From Rivularia sp963920925 (GTDB lineage: Bacteria; Cyanobacteriota; Cyanobacteriia; Cyanobacteriales; Nostocaceae), in contig NZ_CAWUDI010000001.1 in assembly GCF_963920925.1 (NCBI RefSeq), positions 275,986 through 339,985 on the forward strand: 64,000 nucleotides of DNA, written 5' to 3'. Under the pieces are notes generated by a model. It was not told the origin of the DNA, made no database searches, and worked only from the letters and a program-made list of their open reading frames with translations. A program made the translations under genes and the position numbers. Every line of letters begins with the position of its first letter. Within the stretch, counting starts at the first letter, position 1. Below, one piece after another: positions 17,228-25,131 of this stretch.

Positions 17228-18556
17228 ATGCTAAAAACAAGCGACGCGCAAGATATGGTCAGCAATCGATTTATTATAGGTATAGTTGCCTTCGGGGTGA
17301 GCTTCGGGTTGACTTTAGTTTTCACCTGGTGGAATTTTTATAGTGCCTTTGTTACGGGTATCATAACTATACTTGCTACGTACACGGCGACATTTATTGT
17401 AGATAAAAAAGCAGAAAAGAAACGTAGAAACTATGAATCATTGGTAATAGATTCCTTTCATAAGCGAATTCACGAACTGGAAAATATAGAACACGGTATT
17501 AACTTAGAAATTCATCAATTAGAAGCTACACGTCGTGCGTTGCACACTGAATTCTTACAACTGCAACATCAAGTGAGCGATCGCCGCAATCAAAGAGATT
17601 CACTCAACCGAGAATTAAGTACCTTTGCGCTTCAGAAGAAGCATTTAGAGTCGGAAGTTATTAATTTACAAAATGAAATTAAGAATATACAGAAATCCAA
17701 ACAAGAAGCTGACAATTCTTTTACTAATATTACAGCAGAAAAGCGGCGTTTGGAGTTAAATTGCAGTGTCTCGAAAGCTGAAATAACTCAATTACACGCA
17801 AAAATTGGCGAACTTCTTCAGGAGCAGGAAGAATTAGAAAATAGTTTAACTTTATTAAATAGATTAAAGCCTCAGTTAGAAGAGAAACTACATGAATTGC
17901 GGGTACAAGTTCAAGAATTAGAAAACGAACAGAAAAACTCTCTTGAGCTATTTTCTAGTAGAAACGAAAAACAAGAAAAATTAAGAGCCGATCTAAAATT
18001 ATTAAAAGCTCAGAAAGCAGAAGAAAGTAAGCAGTTAGAACAGTTGCAGGGACAAACTTCATTACTTCAAGCAGAAAGAGACGTATTGCAACACCAGGTT
18101 TGGGAATTACTGCAACAATTAGAAAACCTGAATCCGCAGCCACCTGTTATTCAAGTAGAAGCCCAAGAAGAAACAGAACAAGAAGAATTTCCTTTTGCTG
18201 ATTTGATAGAAACTATCTCTATTGAACCAGCAGAGAAAACATCGAGTAAATCGCCAGGTTTATCCAAAGAATGGACGGATTTTCTGGAAAGTTTACCAGA
18301 ATATGAAATTGAGGTATTAAAAGCTATATTAAAGCAACTAAAAGTTAAATCTACAATTAAGAAGATAGCTGAAACAAATATCACAATGCCAAATTTGTTA
18401 ATTGATTCTATCAACGAACGCGCGGCTGATACAATTGGCGAATTAATAATTTCAACGAGCAATGATATTCCCGAAATTTATGAAGAATATCAGCGGAATA
18501 TTCAAAAATTGATTGCTGTGTCTGAAGAAGCGAAAAGCAAACAGCCTTCTAAATAA
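17228..18556 (+). CDS. Membrane-anchored coiled-coil protein with C-terminal TerB-C domain
   Basis: A 442-residue protein with three parts. Two N-terminal membrane helices (about residues 12-57, FIIGIVAFGVSFGLTLVF and GIITILATYTATFIV) are followed by about 230 residues of heptad-rich coiled coil (roughly 75-305). After an acidic linker, a C-terminal domain from about 340 (WTDFLESLPEYEIEVLKAIL, MPNLLIDSINERAADTIGEL, IYEEYQRNIQKL) matches the TerB-C domain found in tellurite-resistance-associated systems. The TerB-C call rests on the MPxLLIDSINExA core and is probable rather than certain. The next plus-strand gene is a DUF2791 ATPase, a known partner of TerB-C proteins in predicted membrane-linked DNA-processing systems. 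Coiled coil plus membrane anchor suggests a scaffold. Confidence 0.75.
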   Translation: MLKTSDAQDMVSNRFIIGIVAFGVSFGLTLVFTWWNFYSAFVTGIITILATYTATFIVDKKAEKKRRNYESLVIDSFHKRIHELENIEHGINLEIHQLEATRRALHTEFLQLQHQVSDRRNQRDSLNRELSTFALQKKHLESEVINLQNEIKNIQKSKQEADNSFTNITAEKRRLELNCSVSKAEITQLHAKIGELLQEQEELENSLTLLNRLKPQLEEKLHELRVQVQELENEQKNSLELFSSRNEKQEKLRADLKLLKAQKAEESKQLEQLQGQTSLLQAERDVLQHQVWELLQQLENLNPQPPVIQVEAQEETEQEEFPFADLIETISIEPAEKTSSKSPGLSKEWTDFLESLPEYEIEVLKAILKQLKVKSTIKKIAETNITMPNLLIDSINERAADTIGELIISTSNDIPEIYEEYQRNIQKLIAVSEEAKSKQPSK

Positions 18557-18613
18557 ATTTATCAAGATTAAACTGAATTCTTTGATTTCAACTAAAACTA
18601 ATCTTATACTCAA

Positions 18614-18925
18614 TTAGCTAGCCGAAAATATAAAGAATATCATTGCCACAACTAAAGCTATCACCCAAAATGTCATGCCAATTAATGATACAGTCTCAAA
18701 ACTTAGATACTTCTTCTTAGCTTTTACATAAATAAATTTATTTCCTTTAGCTCTGTGAGCTTTACGCAATTCCTTGTTTTTAATCACATTACCAGGATAA
18801 TATTTCCCAAAAGTTACCAAGGGAGTCAGAAGCATACCCGTAAAATAGCAAAACCTGTAAAATATTAGTTCTGCCAATATCCAGGCAATAGCCCCTAGCA
18901 AAAACTCACCAAGTATCTCAATCAC
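18614..18925 (-). CDS. Small membrane protein, unknown function
   Basis: A 103-residue frame with a GTG start at 18925 and no upstream in-frame ATG that fits. It has a hydrophobic N-terminal stretch (about 5-45), a basic middle (KNKELRKAHRAKGNKFIYVKAKK split over positions 50-70) and a C-terminal membrane helix (about 80-100). I recognise no family. It lies antisense to and between the TerB-C and DUF2791 genes, which may separate those two genes transcriptionally. Confidence 0.55.
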   Translation of the reverse strand: MIEILGEFLLGAIAWILAELIFYRFCYFTGMLLTPLVTFGKYYPGNVIKNKELRKAHRAKGNKFIYVKAKKKYLSFETVSLIGMTFWVIALVVAMIFFIFSAS

Positions 18926-19083
18926 TTTTTTCGGTATAAAAATAATAAATTATTAATTTTACTCTACCCAGGGCAGTTTTGCCTACTTAAAGAGAGTTTT
19001 ATTGGTGATTGCCGCTTTCTTTGTAATTTATGATTGGATTGAGTAGTGAAATATTCAAATTATTATGATTACTTTTTAACGAT

Positions 19084-19124
19084 GATGGTGCGTTGCGCGC
19101 AGCAAGCAACACACCCTACAATTA
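19084..19124. repeat. Small palindromic repeat
   Basis: The sequence GGTGCGTTGCGCGCAGCAAG followed by CAACACACCCTAC forms an imperfect hairpin of a type scattered through many cyanobacterial genomes. It lies in the gap upstream of the DUF2791 gene. Confidence 0.55.
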
Positions 19125-19175
19125 TTGAATTTAATAATCCAACCAGATAATCAATAATCTAAAATCTAAAATCGC

Positions 19176-20501
19176 ATGAAGCCTAAAATCTCTAAAAAAG
19201 TGTCTACAGCTTTAATTAACTCTTTGGGTGCGGGGGTAGTACCCAGGGTTGGATTGGAACACGTAGCCGTAGGTAGGGAAAAAGAACTAAAAAGTCTTTT
19301 GCAAAACATCGAAGATGTTGCCGAAGGTGTAGCTGCATTTCGGTTTGTAATTGGTAATTATGGTTCCGGTAAAAGCTTTATACTGCAACTTGTTCGCAAT
19401 CGAGCGATGGAGTTGGGTTTTGTTGTTACCGATGCGGATTTATCTTTAGAAAGACGATTAGCCGGAAGTAATAATCAAGGTTTGGCTACTTATCGAGAAT
19501 TGATGAGCCGTCTTGCTACAAAAACTCGTCCCGATGGTGGTGCTTTTGTTTCGATTTTGGAAGGATGGATTAATAAAATTCAGCAGGAAGTAGTAAAAGA
19601 AAGCGGGATGAAGCCCAACGATGAGGGTTTTGACGATACGGTAGAAAAGAAAATTAGAGAAGTAGTTCAACAGATAGAAGATTTAGTCCACGGTTTTGAT
19701 TTTGGTAGCGTAATTATTGCTTATTGGAAAGGATATCGTTTGGATGATGACGATTTAAAAAATGCTGCATTGCAGTGGTTGCGAGGAGAATTTAATACTA
19801 AGACTGAAGCAAAAACGGCTTTGGGAGTACGAGTAATTATCGACGATGAAAGTTGGTATGACTACGTTAAGTTATTAGCCAAATTTGTTGCGGAAATTGG
19901 CTACAAAGGGCTTTTGGTTTTGTTAGATGAAGCAGTACATTTATATCAAATTTCTCCTACAGCAAGTCGCCAGAAAAACTACAGTAGACTGCTAGCAATT
20001 TTCAATGATGTAATGCAGTGTAAAGCCGAACATCTTGGGGTGATTGTGGGTGGAACGGTGAAGTTTTTAGAAGATCCAAATCGGGGATTATTTTCCGATT
20101 CAGCTTGGCGAAGACGTACTAAAGAAAGTCGTTTTGTTGCAAAAGCTGGAGTACAGGAATATAACGGCCCAGCAATCAAACTTAATCCTTTGAGTGAGTC
20201 AGAAATTTTGAATTTATTAGATAAATTAGCTGACATTCACGCGCTTAACTACAATTATCAAAAAGCTTTAAATAAAACTGATTTGAAAGAGTTTGTCACA
20301 GAGATTGTTAACCGTTTGGGGGCTGAAGCTTTACTGACTCCCGGCGAAATTGTCCGCGATTTTATTAGCATCCTAAATATCTTGCATCAAAACCCGCAAA
20401 TGACTTTAAGTCAGATAATTCATGATTCTGAATTTAAGCCCAGTAAGGTAGGTGCAGATACAGAGGTTGATGAAGATGGTGTTGCAGAATTTAGTTTGTA
20501 G
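19176..20501 (+). CDS. DUF2791 (BrxC/BrxD-like) ATP-binding protein
   Basis: A 441-residue P-loop ATPase of the DUF2791/BREX-BrxD group. It shows HVAVGREKELKSLLQNIEDV, the P-loop VIGNYGSGKSF (Lys66), DLSLERRLAG, a Walker B GLLVLLDEAVHLYQI near residue 250 and an arginine-containing sensor stretch (RGLFSDSAWRRRT) near 308. BrxD itself belongs to type 2 BREX; here no pglX, pglZ, brxC or brxA is present. Outside BREX this ATPase is found with TerB-domain proteins and an Lhr-like DEAD/DEAH helicase. A TerB-C protein lies just upstream, and a fitting helicase lies at 43607. It is likely cytoplasmic and DNA-associated. The ATG at 19176 follows an AT-rich upstream region. Confidence 0.85.
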   Translation: MKPKISKKVSTALINSLGAGVVPRVGLEHVAVGREKELKSLLQNIEDVAEGVAAFRFVIGNYGSGKSFILQLVRNRAMELGFVVTDADLSLERRLAGSNNQGLATYRELMSRLATKTRPDGGAFVSILEGWINKIQQEVVKESGMKPNDEGFDDTVEKKIREVVQQIEDLVHGFDFGSVIIAYWKGYRLDDDDLKNAALQWLRGEFNTKTEAKTALGVRVIIDDESWYDYVKLLAKFVAEIGYKGLLVLLDEAVHLYQISPTASRQKNYSRLLAIFNDVMQCKAEHLGVIVGGTVKFLEDPNRGLFSDSAWRRRTKESRFVAKAGVQEYNGPAIKLNPLSESEILNLLDKLADIHALNYNYQKALNKTDLKEFVTEIVNRLGAEALLTPGEIVRDFISILNILHQNPQMTLSQIIHDSEFKPSKVGADTEVDEDGVAEFSL

Positions 20502-20882
20502 ATTGGGTAATTGGTATTGGGCTATTTAACAAAAACTGAATATTATTTATAACTCTATATGAGAATTTATAAACCTAATTTTTAGTTTAAAAGTATTTTC
20601 TATAACAAAAATAGATAATAAATTTGTTCGCTATAGACTTTATTCAAATTTATAGCGAAATAGGATTTTATTGTATAAATGAATAGATTTATATTAAAGA
20701 ATTTAGAAACCTTTGATGATTGTAAAAAAAAACAATCATGCCTTGAGTAATTATCTTAATTACTCAGCTTATTCGGTAGTCAACACAATTAAAAAGATGT
20801 AAGTGTAGACTTTGACTTCGCATAAAAGGTTTAAATACTTGTTACCCAATGCTCAATGCCTATTTTATAACTCGTAATCTCT
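20502..20882. promoter_or_regulatory. Regulatory region upstream of bicA with three inverted repeats
   Basis: This 381-bp gap holds three perfect dyads: TTCGCTATA (20627-20635) / TATAGCGAA (20651-20659); ATGATTGT (20716-20723) / ACAATCAT (20732-20739); GAGTAATTA (20745-20753) / TAATTACTC (20757-20765). The last two may be RNA hairpins; the first has operator-like spacing. No regulator is encoded nearby, so none can be assigned. Confidence 0.5.
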
Positions 20883-22568
20883 ATGCAACTTGTTCACGGC
20901 TTAAATTTTAGGAATTTGCGCGGAGATTTGTTTGGTGGTTTAACTGCTGCAATTGTTGCTTTACCGTTAGCACTAGCGTTTGGGGTTTCAGTTTCACCAG
21001 AAGATGGTGCAATTATGGGGCTTTACGGTGCTATTCTCATCGGTTTTTTTGCAGCCTTATTTGGTGGAACCCCATCCCAAATTTCTGGCCCTACAGGTCC
21101 GATGACGGTGGTAATGGCAACAGTGTTTGCTACCTTTGTCAACAGAAATCCAGGAACAACAGGTGTGGCGATCGCCTTTACCGTGGTGATGATGGGAGGA
21201 GCATTTCAAATCCTTTTCGGATTGCTGCGGTTGGGAAAATATATCACTTTAATTCCTTACACTGTAATTTCCGGCTTTATGTCGGGGATTGGATTTATTA
21301 TTTTATTTCTGGAAATTGGACCTTTTTTTGGACATCAAGGTTCTGCAAATGTTGTCGAATCGCTGCAAAAATTTTCTGAATATGCCAATAATGCCAATCC
21401 CGTCGCTGTGGGATTGTCTATTCTAACGTTAGTTATAGTATTTGGTTCCCCTCAAAAACTAAATCGAATTATTCCCTCACCTTTATTAGCGTTGGTAGTT
21501 TGTACGCTAATTTCTGTTTTGATATTTCCCGATAGTGGTATTCCAGTCATCGGGAAAATTCCGATGGGTTTACCCAAACCGCAATTACCTCGATTTGAAC
21601 TAACTCAAATGCGAGATATGGTAGGTTATGGTTTGATGCTGGCAACTTTGGGATCTATCGATTCGCTATTAACTTCCTTGGTTGCAGACAATATTACTCG
21701 CACAAATCATGATTCTGATAAAGAATTAATTGGACAGGGAATCGGTAACTTACTCGCTGGTTTATTCGGGGGATTACCGGGTGCTGGTGCAACAATGCGA
21801 ACCGTTATAAATATCCGTGCTGGTGGGAAAACTCCGATTTCGGGAATGGTTCACGCAATAGTATTATTAGTAATTGTTTTAGGTGCGGGAAAATTAACAG
21901 AAAATATTCCCAATGCAGTTTTAGCAGGTATTTTAATCAAAGTTGGTATAGATATTATCGATTGGAGCTTTATTAAACGCGCTCATAAAATATCAATGAA
22001 GGCTACTGGATTAATGTACGCGGTATTATTTATGACGGTTTTTGTTGATTTAATTACTGCTGTAGCCGTCGGTGTATTTTGTGCAAATCTATTAACTATC
22101 AAACGTTTAACCGATTTGCAAGCTAAGGAAGTTAGAGCAATAACAACCCCTGATGGAAATCATCGTAAATTGGGTTTAACTGCTTCAGAAGAACAGATTT
22201 TAAGCCGAGGGGAAGGTCGTATTTTGTTATTTCACCTTGGCGGCCCAATGAGTTTTGGTGCTGCAAAAGCAATCTCGCAGCAAATGTCGATTGTAGAAAA
22301 TTATGATGTATTAATTTTAGAATTTAACGAAGTACCTTATCTGGGAGTAACAGCGACTTTAGCTATAGAAAATATTGTCAAAGAAGCATATGAGAAACGG
22401 CGAACGGTTTATCTTATAGGGGCTAGCGGCATAGTAGAAGGCAGATTACGACGATTGCCAATTTTACGACGAGTATTATTACAAAATCCAGTAAATACAC
22501 GTTTGGAAGCGTTAGAAAAAGCAATGAATATTGTTAATCAGCGTCATGTAAACTCGAATGAGGTGTAA
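20883..22568 (+). CDS. bicA: BicA-type SulP bicarbonate transporter
   Basis: A Na-dependent bicarbonate importer candidate of the SulP family and part of the inorganic-carbon concentrating mechanism at the plasma membrane. The 561-residue protein starts LNFRNLRGDLFGGLTAAIVA and continues ALAFGVSVSPEDGAIMGLYG and GGTPSQISGPTGPMTVVMA, the pattern of cyanobacterial BicA (about 565 residues). The membrane domain covers roughly residues 15-420. A cytoplasmic STAS domain follows (about 445-555, ILLFHLGGPMSFGAAKAIS; EFNEVPYLGVTATLAIEN). SulP paralogues that move sulfate share the fold, so low-level ambiguity remains. The upstream region carries several inverted repeats. Confidence 0.85.
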   Translation: MQLVHGLNFRNLRGDLFGGLTAAIVALPLALAFGVSVSPEDGAIMGLYGAILIGFFAALFGGTPSQISGPTGPMTVVMATVFATFVNRNPGTTGVAIAFTVVMMGGAFQILFGLLRLGKYITLIPYTVISGFMSGIGFIILFLEIGPFFGHQGSANVVESLQKFSEYANNANPVAVGLSILTLVIVFGSPQKLNRIIPSPLLALVVCTLISVLIFPDSGIPVIGKIPMGLPKPQLPRFELTQMRDMVGYGLMLATLGSIDSLLTSLVADNITRTNHDSDKELIGQGIGNLLAGLFGGLPGAGATMRTVINIRAGGKTPISGMVHAIVLLVIVLGAGKLTENIPNAVLAGILIKVGIDIIDWSFIKRAHKISMKATGLMYAVLFMTVFVDLITAVAVGVFCANLLTIKRLTDLQAKEVRAITTPDGNHRKLGLTASEEQILSRGEGRILLFHLGGPMSFGAAKAISQQMSIVENYDVLILEFNEVPYLGVTATLAIENIVKEAYEKRRTVYLIGASGIVEGRLRRLPILRRVLLQNPVNTRLEALEKAMNIVNQRHVNSNEV

Positions 22569-22777
22569 TGCGCGGGTTATCGCGGTACTCAGTGATATTA
22601 ATTAAATTGTCGAAAAGTAGGGAATAGGTAACGGGCAACAGGGAACAGGGAAAACTAATAAATAATCTTAGTTACTAATTTACAAATGTTGCGACTCCCT
22701 ACTCCCTCAACTCTTCTATATTATTTTCCAAAGCTTGAACTAAAATAATTATCATAATATACAGGGTTGAACTAAAA

Positions 22778-23098
22778 ATGTCAGCAAATAAAGTATTTGT
22801 ATATGCTGAGTATCAAGTATCTATTCCTTTCAATCAAATTGATTGGAAATCCATCAATCTAGAAATGAAAAAATTTCCCGGATTGAAATCCAAAACTTGG
22901 TTAAGCGGGATTAAAACCAATACTGTAGGGGGTTTTTATGAATTTGATTCTGTAGAGAACGCACAAAATTATATTGATGGATTATTGATTCCATTCGCTT
23001 CGCAAATTAATGGAAATCTTAGTGTCAAAATATTCGATGGCGATATTACTGGAGAGGCTAATATTGGGATGAATTCTCCTTTCTACATCGCTGAGTGA
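22778..23098 (+). CDS. YdhR-like dimeric alpha/beta-barrel protein
   Basis: A 106-residue protein. The order FPGLKSKTWLSGIKTNTVGG, FYEFDSVENAQNYIDG, VKIFDGD and MNSPFYI matches the YdhR/ABM-type putative monooxygenases, which are small dimeric ferredoxin-like barrels. Catalytic function in this family is unproven. It follows bicA by 209 bp containing an STRR, so an independent promoter is likely. Confidence 0.7.
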   Translation: MSANKVFVYAEYQVSIPFNQIDWKSINLEMKKFPGLKSKTWLSGIKTNTVGGFYEFDSVENAQNYIDGLLIPFASQINGNLSVKIFDGDITGEANIGMNSPFYIAE

Positions 23099-23174
23099 AA
23101 AAGGTTTTTTCGTTATTTCTTTGGTAGAGGTATGTAGTAATTATAAAAACAGATTTTTTTCGATTAGATAACAG

Positions 23175-23819
23175 TCAATTTCGCATATAGTCTTTATTAA
23201 TAGCTGCATTTTCTATCTGATTACGAAATATATTCAGCATTGATATAATTTCTGCGTGTAACTCTATATACTCCTCTCGATCGGATATCGAATATTCGCC
23301 ATGTGCAATTTCATTTCTTTTTTTTAAAAGCTTAGTATCTATTAATACGGATTTTGTAGAGTAGGGTGAAAAATCGATTCCCAGAATATGAGTTATTTCT
23401 TTAAGAATTTCAGAAGAGAGGTTTGATGCAGTAGAAATTACATCTTCCGGTAGCTTACATCTTTGATTTAATTCGTCTTAAAAAAAATTACAAACAGGTA
23501 TATATAATGAAGGTTTATTTGTATCTTTTGCCTCTTTGAGCTTTTCTTTCATAGCTAAAGCTAAAAAATTACTCGCAAGTTCTTCATAGGAAAGTTTTTG
23601 CATTCTGACATATTCTAGATAGGAATTTGCTGCTAATTTAACAAAACCTTCCCAGTGAGCGTAAAGAAGGCATATCCCACTCCGAATTAATGCTTTGTGC
23701 TTTGAAGAAGAAAAAGTTTTAGTTTCTATCAAAGATTTAACTTCTGAAAGCTCTTTTTTTCGCCAAATTAGATCCTTTGACAGCTTATCATTCAGTTCCT
23801 CAGCAGTTCTAACCTTCAT
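23175..23819 (-). pseudogene. MAE_28990/MAE_18760-type HEPN gene interrupted by an in-frame stop
   Basis: From the ATG at 23819 the frame encodes an N-terminal part rich in charged helices (LSKDLIWRKKELSEVKSLIE; LLYAHWEGFVKLAANSYLEY). At 23478 it meets a TAA directly after an oligo-T stretch, then continues in the same frame through DELNQRCKLPEDVISTASNL to the HEPN catalytic motif RNEIAH (within LLKKRNEIAHGEYSIS) and ends at 23175. The uninterrupted length would be 214 residues, as expected for this HEPN-nuclease-like family. The catalytic RxxxxH box lies after the stop, so the 113-residue product cannot be an active HEPN RNase. Its ATG overlaps the DUF262 stop (TAATG), showing the original two-gene operon. 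Confidence 0.85.
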
Positions 23820-24925
23820 TAGGGAGAAAATACCTCTCTACCAAGAGGAATAAGATGACGTAAACGTCTCGCAGCATTTTTCCCTGCTCCCGACGATTCT
23901 TGATAAGTTGAATTTGACCAAATAGTTTTGATCTGAGAAACTATTTGTGTTTTTTGAGGTGGATTTTGATAATGGTATCCAATTCCTAATGCTATTACTT
24001 CATATGCTGATAATAAAAAGCCTCCAAGAAATCTATCTTGCTCACGCTTGTATCTCTTAAAGCTATCATCACCCAAAGCTTCATTCAGAACATCAAAGGT
24101 TGTTTTAAAAGCTTTCTCTATATGGCTATAATCTAATTCTTTACTAATAGCCATTTGACGAATTCCGTCTGTAAGAAAAACGCTGACATCTCCCCTCAAC
24201 TGCTTAATACTTCCTTCATCTTTATCAAAAAGAAGGATAAAACGTAATACTAATTCCATATCGTACTGCTCTTCATAAAGCTTGTCGCTGAGAGCTATAC
24301 AACTTATAAATGATTCATGATCGGCAAGCGATCGCATCAATTCATATAAATCTTTATTTAACATCAAAAGGATACAGTTTCTTACTTCTTGAGGTGTAGC
24401 AATTGCTCCTCCTGTATTCAATCGCTGAAATAGTTCATATTTAACCATTTCATCACTTTCTTTTTCAACGATATTGACTGCAATTTTTGCTCGCTTAATC
24501 AATAAACGTTGTGCTTGGTTAAAAGAATTGTCTTTATCATTTGGATCGTCCCACTTTTTGCCTTCTAAAGAAGGTAAGTAGGTAGTTTTTTGTAAGGCTA
24601 CACTTGATTTATTTTGCTGTTGCTCCTCTGTTTTTAAAATACCTACGAATTCATATATAGTTGACAATCTTTGAACACCATCAACAACATCCCAAACACC
24701 ATCATCTCTTTGGCTGACAAAAATTGGTGGGATTGGTATTCCTAAAAGAATTGACTCTATAAAAGTTGATTTTTGATGGTCAGACCAACGAAAAAACCTT
24801 TGAAAATCGGGATGAATATCAATCTCATCATTTTGATAAAGGCTAATCCACTCACCAATAGACATTGAGTATCCATCTGTACGAATTTCTTGCCTTGTTT
24901 TGTCAATTTCTTCTTGCAGGGGCAT
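23819..24925 (-). CDS. DUF262 (GmrS-like/ParB-fold) protein
   Basis: A 368-residue protein. The N-terminal DUF262 domain shows IHPDFQRFFRWSDHQKSTFI, ILLGIPIPPIFV and the nucleotide-binding DGVQRLSTI motif (usual form DGQQR). The C-terminal part is helical, with no HNH (GmrD-like DUF1524) domain. DUF262 proteins are ParB/sulfiredoxin-fold nucleotide-using modules found in type IV restriction (GmrSD) and other conflict systems. The coupled HEPN gene downstream (stop and start overlap by one base) makes a two-gene conflict or toxin-antitoxin-like module; that role is inference. The DUF262 frame is intact although its partner is broken. Confidence 0.88.
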   Translation of the reverse strand: MPLQEEIDKTRQEIRTDGYSMSIGEWISLYQNDEIDIHPDFQRFFRWSDHQKSTFIESILLGIPIPPIFVSQRDDGVWDVVDGVQRLSTIYEFVGILKTEEQQQNKSSVALQKTTYLPSLEGKKWDDPNDKDNSFNQAQRLLIKRAKIAVNIVEKESDEMVKYELFQRLNTGGAIATPQEVRNCILLMLNKDLYELMRSLADHESFISCIALSDKLYEEQYDMELVLRFILLFDKDEGSIKQLRGDVSVFLTDGIRQMAISKELDYSHIEKAFKTTFDVLNEALGDDSFKRYKREQDRFLGGFLLSAYEVIALGIGYHYQNPPQKTQIVSQIKTIWSNSTYQESSGAGKNAARRLRHLIPLGREVFSP

Positions 24926-25021
24926 GATTTCAAATGTTTTAAAATGCTATTTGTACAACTACTACTTCTTAAGAGTGATATTTAACTATTCTATCGCTAA
25001 CAAAAGAAAGTTTAGCTAATA

Positions 25022-25105
25022 TCTGATTGGCTGCTAAAAGAACTTAGCGATTGGTTAGAATTACCCGTTCAACATCAATTTTTACCCTTACTTAAATCGA
25101 ATTAG
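25022..25105 (+). pseudogene. 3' remnant of a Ser/Thr kinase paralogue
   Basis: The 27 codons plus TAG read SDWLLKELSDWLELP and then VQHQFLPLLKSN. They align with the C-terminus of the intact kinase just downstream (VDWLIKELSDSLKLP, FQRRVVPIVKSD). A few bases upstream (NKRKFS, other frame) also resemble the NKQYKL segment preceding it. This is the last scrap of a second copy left by deletion of a tandem duplicate. Confidence 0.8.
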
Positions 25106-25131
25106 TGGACTGAGACTTTGCCACAAGTCCT

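Noticed and set aside
15276..18556. Complete BREX island around the BrxD-like ATPase
   Set aside because: None of pglX, pglZ, brxA, brxB, brxC or brxL is present in the window; only the DUF2791 ATPase is shared.
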